Assembly: GCA_919902995.1 (NCBI GenBank)
Contig: CAKKSD010000045.1
Coordinates: 1 to 37,840 of the forward strand
DNA: 37,840 bases
Origin: Thermodesulfovibrionia bacterium
Lineage (GTDB): Bacteria > Nitrospirota > Thermodesulfovibrionia > JACRGW01
Direction of reading: 5' to 3'
Translations under genes and position numbers: made by a program
Notes under the pieces: generated by a model
What the model was told of the DNA's origin: nothing
Databases searched by the model: none
Seen by the model: only the letters and a program-made list of their open reading frames with translations
Shown here: positions 25,931 through 34,864 of the stretch, piece after piece
Position numbering within the stretch: position 1 is the first letter of the stretch
How the letters are laid out: every line of letters begins with the position of its first letter

Positions 25931-26035
25931 CCACAACTCAACCACAACACGCTATAATATCCTACCTCACCAGTGATTAAACCATTGAGTTTCTTAACTA
26001 AATATGGTATAAATCTTCATAGACAGGACGATTTT

Positions 26036-26608
26036 ATGTCTTATGAAGCGGTATTCATTGACAGGGATGGAACTATCTGCGAAGAGGTTGAATTTTTAGA
26101 TGATCTCTCGAAGCTCCGCCTTATAGACGGTAGTGCCAAGGCAATAGAAATAATCAACAAAAGTGGGATGAAGTCTGTAGTCGTTACTAATCAATCAGGG
26201 GTGGGAAGAGGGTTCTTCACAGAAGACTTTGTTAAAAAGGTTCATGAAAAAATGGAAGGGATGTTGAAAAAAGAAGGCGCCTTTCTTGATGGAATTTATT
26301 ACTGTCCTCACCTACCAGAGGATAACTGCAATTGCAGAAAACCAAATATGGGGATGTTAAAGAAGGCTTCGGATGAGATGGATATTGACCTCAAAAGATC
26401 ATACATGGTAGGAGACAAGGCTATTGATATAGAGTTTGCCTGCAGGGCAGGGGTAAAAGGGGTGATGGTAAGGACAGGATACGGGATGGAGGAGCTAAAC
26501 AAGTTCACAGTTCACAGTTCACAGTTCACAGTAAAACCTGATTATGTGGCAGATAATCTCCTTGAGGCAGTGAAGTGGATATTGAAGGATAGACAAGCTG
26601 ACAGCTGA
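26036..26608 (+). CDS. gmhB: D-glycero-beta-D-manno-heptose-1,7-bisphosphate 7-phosphatase
   Basis: This 190-residue HAD phosphatase has nucleophile and acid D9/D11 in VFIDRDGTI, the VVTNQSGVGRGFF motif, zinc ligands C90-x-H92...C98-x-C100 in CPHLPEDNCNCRKP, and MVGDKAIDIEFACRAG for magnesium. GmhB removes the 7-phosphate in ADP-heptose synthesis, matching the downstream heptosyltransferases. ATG 26036 follows AGGACG; an upstream in-frame GTG (25973) would add an unconserved stretch. Four GTTCACA repeats are translated in frame near residue 156 (FTVHSSQFTV), and the C-terminal RQADS comes from another heptad tract. Confidence 0.9.
   Translation: MSYEAVFIDRDGTICEEVEFLDDLSKLRLIDGSAKAIEIINKSGMKSVVVTNQSGVGRGFFTEDFVKKVHEKMEGMLKKEGAFLDGIYYCPHLPEDNCNCRKPNMGMLKKASDEMDIDLKRSYMVGDKAIDIEFACRAGVKGVMVRTGYGMEELNKFTVHSSQFTVKPDYVADNLLEAVKWILKDRQADS
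26502..26532 (+). repeat. AGTTCAC x4 heptad tract inside gmhB
   Basis: Four exact copies of AGTTCAC (26502-26529) plus AGT. Read in frame they give FTVHSSQFTV, a strand-like insertion in a loop between the last HAD motif and the C-terminal helix. It could vary in length by slippage; only changes of three units keep the frame. Confidence 0.85.
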
Positions 26609-26620
26609 TAGCTTTCAGCC
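26594..26620 (+). repeat. AGCTGAC heptad palindrome at the gmhB end
   Basis: AGCTGAC / AGCTGAT / AGCTTTC / AGCC, with GCTGA...TCAGC arms. It contains the gmhB stop codon and ends 3 bases before the next gene's ATG at 26623. Confidence 0.65.
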
Positions 26621-26622
26621 TT

Positions 26623-27672
26623 ATGATTTTAATATTTATCGTGAATAAGGTTCAAAGGATCTTAATAATAAAACCAAGCTCAATAGGAGATATAGTTCAT
26701 ACTCTCCCCTTTCTTAGGACTATCAATAGACTCTATCCCGGGGCTGAATTCTACTGGCTTGTAAATCGTGGATTCGAAAAGATACTCGAGGGTAACCCTT
26801 ATCTGGATGGCATCATTTCCTTTGACAGGGCTTTATGGAGGGATAACCCTATAAAAGGGATTCAGAGTTTCATCAGGATGGTGAGGACAATAAGGTCTAT
26901 CGGATTTAATATTGTATTCGATCTTCAGGGTCTTTTCAGAAGCGGTATGATAAGTCTTCTTTCTGGTTCCAAAGAAAGGATAGGATTAAGATACTCCAGG
27001 GAATTAAGTTCCATCTTTTACACAAAGAGGCTTGGCTATCCTGAGAATAATAACCATGCAGTTTCAAGAAACCTTTCTCTAATAAAGGATTTAGGGGGAT
27101 CTGTTGAGGAAATCGAATTTCCGATAATTGTTACTGAGAAAGAAAAGGACAGAATGAGGTCACTCTTAGGTTTCAATAAGGAGGACACCTATATCGCCTT
27201 CAATCCCTTCGGAGGATGGCAGACAAAGAGATGGGGATTTGATAGATACATAAAACTTGGCAATCTTCTCCATAAAGAGGGTTATAAGGTTGTTTTACTG
27301 GGGGGACCTAAGGATAGGGAAAAGGCAGAAATGATAGCTTCTAGAATGGAGAAGGAACCTATAATTACAGCAGGAAAAACTGACCTTAAAGAACTTGTGG
27401 CACTGCTTAAGTATGTTGATCTGCTTGTTACTAATGATACAGGTCCAATGCATATAGCAGCCGCAGTTGGTACCCCGATAATAGCTATATTCGGGCCTAC
27501 AGACCCGAGAAGAACAGGACCTTACGGTGAAGGACATACAGTAATAACAGGGGATGTAGACTGCAGACCCTGTTTCAAGAAGAGATGTGAAGAAATGAGA
27601 TGTATGGATTCTATAGATGTTGGAGAAGTATTGATGTCGGCAAAAAGAATGATCAATCTATATAAAGGTTAA
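26623..27672 (+). CDS. waaF: ADP-heptose:LPS heptosyltransferase (GT9), copy 1
   Basis: This 349-residue GT-B enzyme has N-terminal RILIIKPSSIGDIVHTLPFL, the GT9 signature, and a C-terminal donor site LLVTNDTGPMHIAAAVGTPI followed by IFGPTDPRRTG. A Cys-rich tail (CRPCFKKRCEEMRC) is typical of WaaF-like members. It transfers heptose to the LPS inner core on the cytoplasmic side. The start may be ATG 26623 or GTG 26641; neither has a good ribosome-binding site, because a heptad repeat lies directly upstream. The choice of WaaF rather than WaaC is tentative. Confidence 0.85.
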   Translation: MILIFIVNKVQRILIIKPSSIGDIVHTLPFLRTINRLYPGAEFYWLVNRGFEKILEGNPYLDGIISFDRALWRDNPIKGIQSFIRMVRTIRSIGFNIVFDLQGLFRSGMISLLSGSKERIGLRYSRELSSIFYTKRLGYPENNNHAVSRNLSLIKDLGGSVEEIEFPIIVTEKEKDRMRSLLGFNKEDTYIAFNPFGGWQTKRWGFDRYIKLGNLLHKEGYKVVLLGGPKDREKAEMIASRMEKEPIITAGKTDLKELVALLKYVDLLVTNDTGPMHIAAAVGTPIIAIFGPTDPRRTGPYGEGHTVITGDVDCRPCFKKRCEEMRCMDSIDVGEVLMSAKRMINLYKG

Positions 27673-27737
27673 AAAATAGGGCCGGTAAAGGCTATACTTA
27701 TAAGTTAGTCTCTGTTGTTTTTAAAGGAGGTGATATT

Positions 27738-27905
27738 TTGGCGATAGATAAGGAACTTCTTGAAATCCTCGCCTGTCCTAAATGTAAGGGGAGTATATAT
27801 CTGAATGAAAAAGGTGATGGCCTCGTCTGCGATGTCTGCAGATTGATGTATCCTATAAAGGATGACATCCCAGTAATGCTCATCGATGAGGCGATCAGGT
27901 TATGA
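27738..27905 (+). CDS. Trm112-like zinc-ribbon protein (YcaR type)
   Basis: This 55-residue protein runs from TTG 27738 with a near-ideal AAAGGAGGTGAT upstream. It contains ELLEILACPKCKG, CDVCRLMYPIKDDIPVML and the end IDEAIRL, the UPF0434/Trm112 pattern with two C-x2-C pairs. In bacteria this family often neighbours LPS/Kdo genes, and in eukaryotes and archaea Trm112 activates methyltransferases. The next gene, a methyltransferase, starts in its stop codon (ATGA), which makes a functional pair plausible but unproven. Confidence 0.88.
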   Translation: MAIDKELLEILACPKCKGSIYLNEKGDGLVCDVCRLMYPIKDDIPVMLIDEAIRL

Positions 27906-28456
27906 GTTTTATTTATTGGCTTCGGCATTTTATTAGCCATAATCGTATTGCGACCAGTTTTGCCCTGGGACTGATCTTCATCCTTTTTTCGAGGCCAACA
28001 ACCCGTTCAATTCTTATAGGCGCTCCAGCTATAGTCCTTGGTGAATTCTTTAGGATTTTGTCTTCTGGATACTTAGAGAAAAACTCTTCTCTAAGTATGA
28101 GTGGACCTTATTCGGTTACCAGGAACCCAATGTATATAGGAAACTTTTTACTAGGGTTGGGATTTGCAATAATTGTCAATCAGCCGATAATTCTGTTACT
28201 TTTTTTACTGCTTTTTGCATTTATTTATCAAGCTACTGTGGTTGAAGAAGAAAAAAGGCTTCAGCAGAGCTTTGGACAAGAGTTCTCGGTATATATGTCA
28301 TCCGTCCCAAGGTTCTTCCCCAAACCCTGGCAATGGAAAAGCAATGGAAGATCCTTTAACTGGTCTCTCGTTATAAAGCACAGAGAGCATATAACCTGGT
28401 TTGGTATATTGGGAGGTATACTTCTTTTAACAGTAAAAATGGTTCTTCTGGGGTAA
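27902..28456 (+). CDS. ICMT/PEMT-family membrane methyltransferase
   Basis: This 184-residue membrane protein has about four to five transmembrane segments. The SAM-binding motif is GPYSVTRNPMYIGNFLLGLG (about residues 68-87), followed by VVEEEKRLQQSFGQEFSVYM, as in isoprenylcysteine carboxyl methyltransferase-like proteins. Many bacterial members methylate lipids or unknown envelope substrates. It overlaps the Trm112-like gene by 4 bases and the GT2 gene by 1. A role in modifying an LPS or lipid carrier component is inferred from location only. Confidence 0.82.
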   Translation: MSFIYWLRHFISHNRIATSFALGLIFILFSRPTTRSILIGAPAIVLGEFFRILSSGYLEKNSSLSMSGPYSVTRNPMYIGNFLLGLGFAIIVNQPIILLLFLLLFAFIYQATVVEEEKRLQQSFGQEFSVYMSSVPRFFPKPWQWKSNGRSFNWSLVIKHREHITWFGILGGILLLTVKMVLLG

Positions 28457-29208
28457 TGATGTCAAGGTTATCTGTAGCGATCATTACCTATAACGAAGAG
28501 GAAGAGATAAAGGACTGTTTAGAGAGTGTTAAATGGGCAGATGAAATTGTTGTTGTTGATTCCTTCAGTACAGATAAAACCTTAGATATTTGCCGCCAGT
28601 ATACCAATAAGGTTTTTCAACATGAATGGTCAGGATACAGTAATCAGAAAAACTATGCAATAAATGTAACAACCAATCCCTGGATATTGATCCTTGATGC
28701 CGATGAAAGAGTATCAGAAAGACTTACGAAAGAGATAAAAGAGATTCTTGATAAAGATCTCGGTGTTGATGGTTATTATATACCGAGAAAAAGTTATTTC
28801 TTGGGTAGATGGATAAGGTATGGAGGCTGGTACCCGGATTACTCTATCAGGCTTTTCAGAAAGGATAAGGGAAGGTTTGAACAGAGGGAGGTTCACGAAT
28901 CGGTAAGGATAAATGGAAAGACAGCAAAACTAAAGAATCACTTAGAACATTATACATACAGAAACCTTAGTGAATATATACAGAGGATGGATAGATACTC
29001 AACATTAGCTGCAATGGAAATGGTCGGTGAGGGAAGAAGATCGGGCCCCAGAAATATTCTGTTCCGGCCGATACTTACATTCTTCAGGATGTACATACTT
29101 AAACAGGGATTTAGAGAAGGGATATACGGTCTTCTCATTTCTGTCCTCTATTCATATTATACCTTTTTGAAGTATGCGAAACTCTGGGAAATGAGAAAGA
29201 TTTCTTAA
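28456..29208 (+). CDS. family 2 glycosyltransferase, WaaE/KdtX-like
   Basis: This 250-residue GT-A enzyme starts with LSVAIITYNEEEEIKDCLES, has IVVVDSFSTDKT (UDP-binding) and the D81-A-D83-E metal site (ILDADERVS). The stretch FLGRWIRYGGWYPDYSIRLF with REVHE follows, as in WaaE beta-1,4-glucosyltransferases, which add glucose to heptose I. The C-terminal hydrophobic helices probably bind the membrane. It overlaps the methyltransferase stop (TAATG). The exact sugar is not determined by the sequence. Confidence 0.85.
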   Translation: MMSRLSVAIITYNEEEEIKDCLESVKWADEIVVVDSFSTDKTLDICRQYTNKVFQHEWSGYSNQKNYAINVTTNPWILILDADERVSERLTKEIKEILDKDLGVDGYYIPRKSYFLGRWIRYGGWYPDYSIRLFRKDKGRFEQREVHESVRINGKTAKLKNHLEHYTYRNLSEYIQRMDRYSTLAAMEMVGEGRRSGPRNILFRPILTFFRMYILKQGFREGIYGLLISVLYSYYTFLKYAKLWEMRKIS

Positions 29209-29211
29209 GCT

Positions 29212-29316
29212 GTCATTCCCGCAAAAGCGGGAATCCAGAAAGGATATATTTACAAATTGCGACTGGATTCCTGCTCCCTGCTTAAAACCTGCTGGGACAA
29301 GCTTCGCAGGAATGAC
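29212..29316 (+). repeat. GTCATTCC...GGAATGAC palindromic element (105 bases)
   Basis: Starts GTCATTCCCGC-AAAA-GCGGGAATCCAG and ends TTCGCAGGAATGAC. Inner CTGGATTCCTG complements the first half. It begins 4 bases after the GT2 stop and ends 21 bases before the next start. Confidence 0.8.
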
Positions 29317-29337
29317 AATAAGGGTGGAAAATATTAT

Positions 29338-30510
29338 ATGAAAACCATAGCTCTTAAAACTGAATCGCCAAGGATCCTCATTATAAAACTCAAGCATATA
29401 GGCGATGTCCTTATGGCTACACCAGCGATTTCGGCCCTCAGGGAGAGGTTTCCTAATGCCCATATCTCAATGCTGGTAATGAAGGGGACAGAAGAAATGG
29501 TCACTGCCAATCCGAAGATAGATGAGGTGATCATATTCAATAGGTTCAGAGAGAATACACTTACTCAAAGGATTATTAAAGAGATCAGTTTCGCCTTTGA
29601 GATCAGAAAGAAAAAATTCGACCTTATTATTGAATTTGGCTTTGGTGATAGGGAGGCGATATATGGTCTTATATCTGGTGCAAAGTTGAGAATCGGTTTC
29701 GATCCAGAGGGAAAAGGTTTTATAGGAAGGGAGTATACCCTTACCCATAGAATTTCAATGGATAACTCAAAACATATAGTCGATAGGGATATGGAATTGG
29801 TAAACCTATTAGGTGTAAGTAATAGGAAAAGAGGACTGGAGCTTTACTATTTACCTGAGGACGTAGAATTTATTGAAAGGATTTTAAAAGAGAATGAAAT
29901 CGATGAGGATGACATAATAGTGCTGATCCATCCAACATCGAGATGGCTTTTTAAATGCTGGACTGATGATGGGAATGCAAAGGTTGCAGATTATATCGAA
30001 AGGAAAAGTAGCACAAAGGTTATAATTACATCTGGCCCGGATATCCGTGAAATAGAAAAAGCAGAGAAGATAATAGGAGCAATGGAAACAAGACCTATCA
30101 GTATTCTGGGAACTTTAACTCTCAAACAACTGGCGGCACTTATTGATAGAGCTGATCTCTTTATAGGTATTGATTCTGCACCCATGCATATGGCAGCGGC
30201 ACTGAAGACACCTGTTATAGCCTTCTTCGGGCCATCAGGGGAACATAACTGGGGTCCATGGGGTGAAGGTCATAACATCATAAAAAAGGATATGCCCTGT
30301 ATGCCTTGTGGAAAGGCGGGATGTAATGATTCGAAGAGGAGTGAATGCCTTGAAGCGATAACCGTGAAAGATGTTATTCCTTTTCTGGAAGACAAGATAT
30401 CCGAGATCATAGATAGAAAAAGGGGGAAGGCTGGTAGCAGTATCTTAAAAAATATGAAAGAGAGTCGCAACATCACAAAAAGCCAGAAGGCAAAGATGAC
30501 GGAGGTATGA
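29338..30510 (+). CDS. heptosyltransferase family (GT9) protein, copy 2
   Basis: This 390-residue protein starts MKTIALKTESPRILIIKLKH and has IGDVLMATPAISALRERFPN. The donor motif is LFIGIDSAPMHMAAALKTPV, then FFGPSGEHNWGPWG, and a Cys group CMPCGKAGCNDSKRSEC. ATG 29338 has AGGGTGG upstream; the frame extends into the palindromic repeat (to 29257), but that part is not protein-like. The C-terminal tail after residue 350 is Lys-rich and unconserved. The stop overlaps the next start (ATGA). It probably adds a heptose to the core. Confidence 0.83.
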   Translation: MKTIALKTESPRILIIKLKHIGDVLMATPAISALRERFPNAHISMLVMKGTEEMVTANPKIDEVIIFNRFRENTLTQRIIKEISFAFEIRKKKFDLIIEFGFGDREAIYGLISGAKLRIGFDPEGKGFIGREYTLTHRISMDNSKHIVDRDMELVNLLGVSNRKRGLELYYLPEDVEFIERILKENEIDEDDIIVLIHPTSRWLFKCWTDDGNAKVADYIERKSSTKVIITSGPDIREIEKAEKIIGAMETRPISILGTLTLKQLAALIDRADLFIGIDSAPMHMAAALKTPVIAFFGPSGEHNWGPWGEGHNIIKKDMPCMPCGKAGCNDSKRSECLEAITVKDVIPFLEDKISEIIDRKRGKAGSSILKNMKESRNITKSQKAKMTEV

Positions 30511-31496
30511 AAAGGATATTATTTATATATCAGGATGAATATCTGCCGAGCAGCCGTATTAGAGTCTTAAACCTTTTGCCAGAGTTGAAGCAATATAAAA
30601 TATTTCCGGATGCGATAGGATACCCCAGCAAAATTCCTGAAAAAATAAAAATTCTAAGGAAACTCAAACTATTTGATATTGTATATCTCCAAAAGAAATT
30701 GCTTTCACCGATAGAAAATGAGGTCTACAAAAGACTTGCAAAAAAGCTAATTTTTGATTTTGACGATGCAATTTATTACAGAGATGATACACACGAGACT
30801 TTAGAAAGCAAAACAAGGTGCTTTAAATTTAGGCATCTCGTAAAAAATGTGGATCATGTTGTTGCTGGAAACAGACTGCTTGCTGATTATACAAGGCAAT
30901 TCAATAAAAATATTGTTATTGTTCCCTCTGCTGTGGAGACGCGCAATAACCCGGTGAAGTCCTATACAGAGTTATCAGATAAAGTGATTATTGGATGGAT
31001 AGGTAACAAGGGTAATCTCCATCATCTAAAAATGCTGTCTCCTGTGTTTCAGAGATTATCAAAGAATTATAAAATACAATTAAATATAATCAGTAATGAC
31101 ACAATTTCGATTCCAGCAGTTAAAACAAAATATATTACATGGAAGCTTGAAACGCAGGAAAAGGAAATAGCCTCGTTCGATATTGGCATTATGCCTTTGC
31201 CCAATAACAAGTGGACAGAAGGAAAATGTGGTTATAAGGCATTACAGTACATGGCTGCTGCCGTCCCTCCTGTATGCTCTGATGTAGGGTGTAACAATGA
31301 GATTGTTGAAAACGGTAAAGAAGGTTTTGTTGTTTCATCACAAGAGGGATTTTATGATGCCTTATGTAACTTAATAGAGAATAAAGAATTGAGAATGAGA
31401 ATGGGATGTAATGCACGGTTAAAAGCAGAAAAATGTTTCTCAGTCCAGGTGATTGCAAAGAGACTCGCTGATTTTTTGAATGGACTACCGTATTAA
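30507..31496 (+). CDS. family 4 glycosyltransferase
   Basis: This 329-residue GT-B protein has N-terminal MKRILFIYQDEYLPSSRIRV, a middle LIFDFDDAIYYRDDTHETLE segment seen in a subgroup of GT4 enzymes, and a donor-domain end IMPLPNNKWTEGKCGYKALQ with YMAAAVPPVCSDVG. The second half matches the GT4 E-x7-E region only loosely (EGKCGYKALQYMAA). The sugar and acceptor are unknown; the context indicates LPS core or O-chain. It is translationally coupled with the preceding heptosyltransferase. Confidence 0.8.
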   Translation: MKRILFIYQDEYLPSSRIRVLNLLPELKQYKIFPDAIGYPSKIPEKIKILRKLKLFDIVYLQKKLLSPIENEVYKRLAKKLIFDFDDAIYYRDDTHETLESKTRCFKFRHLVKNVDHVVAGNRLLADYTRQFNKNIVIVPSAVETRNNPVKSYTELSDKVIIGWIGNKGNLHHLKMLSPVFQRLSKNYKIQLNIISNDTISIPAVKTKYITWKLETQEKEIASFDIGIMPLPNNKWTEGKCGYKALQYMAAAVPPVCSDVGCNNEIVENGKEGFVVSSQEGFYDALCNLIENKELRMRMGCNARLKAEKCFSVQVIAKRLADFLNGLPY

Positions 31497-31581
31497 GTAT
31501 TCGAAAAGATATGTAGCTAAAACTGTTCGGACAGAAGGGGTATTATATTTAAATTAGGGGGATCATCAAGGTTAACGAATA

Positions 31582-32721
31582 ATGGTAGGGGAAATACTGA
31601 ATCGTAATCTAACAATACTACATTCCGAATCTTCACTTGGTTGGGGGGGACAGGAGATAAGGATCCTTGAGGAGGCGAAGGGTCTTGCAGGAAGAGGACA
31701 CAGGTTAATAATTGCATGTCAGTCAGAGAGCGGACTCTCTATAAAAGCAAAGGAGTCGGGACTTCAGGTTATCACCCTTCCTATAAGTAAGATTTCATAC
31801 CTTTCAGCAGTTCTCAAATTAAGAAGTATTATTGATGATTATGGTGTTGACATTTTGAATACCCACAGCTCAAGGGATAGCTGGCTTGGGTCGATTGCAG
31901 GGAGGCTTTCTAAAAAAAGACCTGTAATATTAAGGACAAGACATCTCTCGACAACAATATCAAAGGGACTCCTGAGCAGATTTCTATATGAAATACTTCC
32001 CCACAGAGTTATTACAACAGGAGAGTCTATAAGGAATCAGATGATAATTGATAATAGGTTTGATGGTAAAAAGATAATATCTATCCCAACAGGTGTTAAT
32101 ATCGACCTCTTTGACCCAGAGAGAATTGACGGGACATTGAGGAGTGAATGGGGTGTTTCAGCAGATGTTCCTGCAATCGGCATGGTGGCTGTTATAAGAA
32201 GCTGGAAAGGACATGAGTACTTTATTGATGCTGCAGGTATGGTACTGAAAGAGTTTCCAGGGGCGAGATTCTTTATAGTCGGGGACGGTCCAAGAAAGGA
32301 GATTGTGAGTGACTATATTAAAGAAAAAGGCTTGCATGATTCTATCATCATGACAGGACAGATGGATGATATGCCCCAGGTGATGGCATCCCTTGATGTA
32401 TTGGTTCTATCATCTTACGCAAATGAAGGTCTTCCCCAGGCAATTATTCAGGCAATGGCTATGGAAAAACCTATTATTACAACCAATGTGGGTTCTGTTT
32501 CTGAGGTAATAATAAATGGGGAGACAGGTTATTTAGTCCCGCCAAAGAATCCATCTGCACTGGCTGATAAGATAATGTCCATTCTTAAGGATGATACGGT
32601 GAGGGTAGCCATGGGAAAAACAGGCAGGAGGCTTGTTGCCTCAAGGTTCAGCCTTGAAGGAATGCTCGATAGGATTGAGGATTTATATAAAGAAATCCTA
32701 TCCACAGGATCCTTCGGATGA
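31582..32721 (+). CDS. family 4 glycosyltransferase
   Basis: This 379-residue GT-B enzyme has acceptor-side ILHSESSLGWGGQEIRILEE, linker TTGESIRNQMI and ISIPTGVNIDLFDP, and donor-side IGMVAVIRSWKGHEYFIDAA, FFIVGDGPRKEI and the E-x7-E motif EGLPQAIIQAMAMEKPIITT. All catalytic elements are intact. An 85-base gap separates it from the preceding gene. It ends in the start of the CgeB-like gene (ATGA). Likely an LPS-core glucosyl- or similar transferase; the donor cannot be read from the sequence. Confidence 0.85.
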   Translation: MVGEILNRNLTILHSESSLGWGGQEIRILEEAKGLAGRGHRLIIACQSESGLSIKAKESGLQVITLPISKISYLSAVLKLRSIIDDYGVDILNTHSSRDSWLGSIAGRLSKKRPVILRTRHLSTTISKGLLSRFLYEILPHRVITTGESIRNQMIIDNRFDGKKIISIPTGVNIDLFDPERIDGTLRSEWGVSADVPAIGMVAVIRSWKGHEYFIDAAGMVLKEFPGARFFIVGDGPRKEIVSDYIKEKGLHDSIIMTGQMDDMPQVMASLDVLVLSSYANEGLPQAIIQAMAMEKPIITTNVGSVSEVIINGETGYLVPPKNPSALADKIMSILKDDTVRVAMGKTGRRLVASRFSLEGMLDRIEDLYKEILSTGSFG

Positions 32722-33704
32722 GAATACTTCTTGCTATTCCGGAGCATTTAAGGACTGTTCCGATGGGAGTGTATATCTATGAGACCCTCATCAGGTTAGG
32801 ATGGGAGGTAGAAAAGGTAGACCTCGGCGGAAGGAAAAAAACCGATATACTGTTATACCCCTTTTCAGGGGGATATAAATCTCTGGTCAATAGAAGAATA
32901 CTCAGACTTGCGAGGAACAAAAAGCCAGATATTTTCTTTTCTCTCTATGGTTTTGACATTTATCCAGAGACATACAAAGATCTCAGGCAGATGGGACTAT
33001 TAAGGATATGCTGGTGGCTGAATGATCCATTCCAATTTGAGCAGTCTGTAAAGATCGCACCCTTTTACGATTATTTTTTTACAAATGCTAAGGGATCAGT
33101 CGAAAAATATAAAGCCATGGGAATTAAGAAGATCTATTTCCTGCCGACGGCTTGTTACCCTCCTATCCACAGGAAACTAAACCTTACTTTTGATGAGCTT
33201 AAAAAGTATCAGAGCGATATATGTTTTGCAGGTGACTGGAATTTATCAAGGGAAAATTTTTTATTAGAGGTCATAAAGAGATTTAACCTTTCTATCTGGG
33301 GACCATGGGCGAAGAAACTTGATCCTTCCTCACCACTGAGAAAGTTTATCAAGGGAAAGTATTTCACTCCTGAAGAAATGGTAAAGATATATAACGGAGC
33401 CAAGATAGTTTTAAATATACATTCATGGTACGGGAAATTTAATTACGGATTGAACCCTCGTATATTTGAAGCCCCTGCCTGCAACGCTTTTACCATTACA
33501 GACTTTAAGGAAGAGATGACTTCGCTTTTTGATTCAAAATATGTAACTTTTGACACTAAAGAGGAAATGATGGATCTTTTAGCTTACTATCTTGATAATA
33601 AAGAAGAGAGGAAAGATATTTCTCAGAGACTGCATACAGAGGTTTCCTCGAAACATACATATGAAATGAGAATCAAAGAACTTTTTTCGGTAATAGAGAA
33701 ATGA
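32718..33704 (+). CDS. CgeB-like glycosyltransferase
   Basis: This 328-residue protein starts MRILLAIPEHLRTVPMGVYI. It has IFFSLYGFDIYPETYKDLRQ, LLRICWWLNDPFQFE, ICFAGDWNLSREN and the donor part LNIHSWYGKFNYGLNPRIFE followed by APACNAFTITDFKEE, the pattern of CgeB/DUF3880 glycosyltransferases. Such enzymes are frequent in surface polysaccharide clusters; substrates are mostly unknown. It overlaps the previous gene by 4 bases. Confidence 0.83.
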   Translation: MRILLAIPEHLRTVPMGVYIYETLIRLGWEVEKVDLGGRKKTDILLYPFSGGYKSLVNRRILRLARNKKPDIFFSLYGFDIYPETYKDLRQMGLLRICWWLNDPFQFEQSVKIAPFYDYFFTNAKGSVEKYKAMGIKKIYFLPTACYPPIHRKLNLTFDELKKYQSDICFAGDWNLSRENFLLEVIKRFNLSIWGPWAKKLDPSSPLRKFIKGKYFTPEEMVKIYNGAKIVLNIHSWYGKFNYGLNPRIFEAPACNAFTITDFKEEMTSLFDSKYVTFDTKEEMMDLLAYYLDNKEERKDISQRLHTEVSSKHTYEMRIKELFSVIEK

Positions 33705-33744
33705 TACCGTGCCTGATTTTCAGACTAAATAGAGAGCAGACATA

Positions 33745-34857
33745 ATGCCTAACAGGGTTTTCCTTTACTTCCTTAAAGGAGGGTTCAGAATAGCTAAATA
33801 TTTCGATGGAAGGAGGCAATCCTATAATATTAAGGATATCTCCCATATCCTGTTGCTTAATACCACTGCCATGGGAGACACCCTTCTTTCTACCCCTGCC
33901 ATTAGGGTTTTAAGGGAGGTGTTTCCTGAGGCAAGAATTACTTCCTTCGTGAGTCCAATAGCTAAAGAGATTCTACTCAATAACCCAAATATAAATAGGA
34001 TCATAGACTATTCTGGAAGGATAAGTCTCCCATTTTTCTTCAGGCTACCTGGGATTATTAAAGGATTAAGAAAGGAAAGGGTCGATCTATCAATAGTCCT
34101 CGATTCAAACGATCCGGAGGCAGGTCCATTCTCTTACCTTTCAGGTGCACCTGTGAGGATAGGCTGGCATGAGAGCAGGCTCTCCTTTCTCTTTAATTTA
34201 CCTGCAAGAAAAAAGATTAATGGCCTCCATATTGTTGATATAAAGTTAAAGGCGCTTGAGACAATCGGTGTAAAAGCTGTTGGTAGAAAACCTGAAATAT
34301 TTCTTTCAGAAGAGGAGGAGACAAAGGCCGACAGGATGTTAAGGGATGAAGGACTTTCAGAAGAAGGGATAGTCGGGATACACCCTTTTGGTGCAAAGAG
34401 GTACAAGTGGTGGCCGGAAGAATATGTTGTCTCATCGTGCAATCTCCTTTTAAAGAGGTATAACTATAGGACGATTATATTCGGTGGCAATAAGGAGAGA
34501 CCTTTTGCAAAAGAGATGTTCGGAAAAATCAGTGTAAAACCTCTTATTGCAGCAGGCAAGTTGAGTATAAGGGAATCAGCTGCTTTAATAAAGAGATGCA
34601 GTTTTTTTATAACATCCGATAGCGGCCCGATGCACATTGCCCAGGCTGTCGGAACTCCTACCATAGCGATCTTTGGCCCTACTGACCCGTCATCTACTGG
34701 ACCTACAGGTGAGAAAAATATAGTCTTGAAAAAAGAGATTAATTGTAGCCCCTGCAAGGTTTACGATTGTTCCCATGTATCATGTATGAAGGCAACTGGT
34801 ATAGAGGATGTTATTGGAGCTATTGAGGAGATGAAAAGAAGGGGATGGATAACTTAA
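33745..34857 (+). CDS. heptosyltransferase family (GT9) protein, copy 3
   Basis: This 370-residue protein has an N-terminal extension (MPNRVFLYFLKGGFRIAKYF) before the GT9 start HILLLNTTAMGDTLLSTPAI. The donor motif is FFITSDSGPMHIAQAVGTPT then IFGPTDPSSTGPTG. A Cys tail CSPCKVYDCSHVSC ends the protein. All family motifs are conserved. The ribosome-binding site is weak. It is followed by a palindromic element. Confidence 0.85.
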   Translation: MPNRVFLYFLKGGFRIAKYFDGRRQSYNIKDISHILLLNTTAMGDTLLSTPAIRVLREVFPEARITSFVSPIAKEILLNNPNINRIIDYSGRISLPFFFRLPGIIKGLRKERVDLSIVLDSNDPEAGPFSYLSGAPVRIGWHESRLSFLFNLPARKKINGLHIVDIKLKALETIGVKAVGRKPEIFLSEEEETKADRMLRDEGLSEEGIVGIHPFGAKRYKWWPEEYVVSSCNLLLKRYNYRTIIFGGNKERPFAKEMFGKISVKPLIAAGKLSIRESAALIKRCSFFITSDSGPMHIAQAVGTPTIAIFGPTDPSSTGPTGEKNIVLKKEINCSPCKVYDCSHVSCMKATGIEDVIGAIEEMKRRGWIT

Positions 34858-34864
34858 CAAAACT

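Noticed and set aside
29257-29337. N-terminal extension of the second heptosyltransferase into the upstream repeat
   Set aside because: The extension is repeat-derived; ATG 29338 has a ribosome-binding site and matches the family start.
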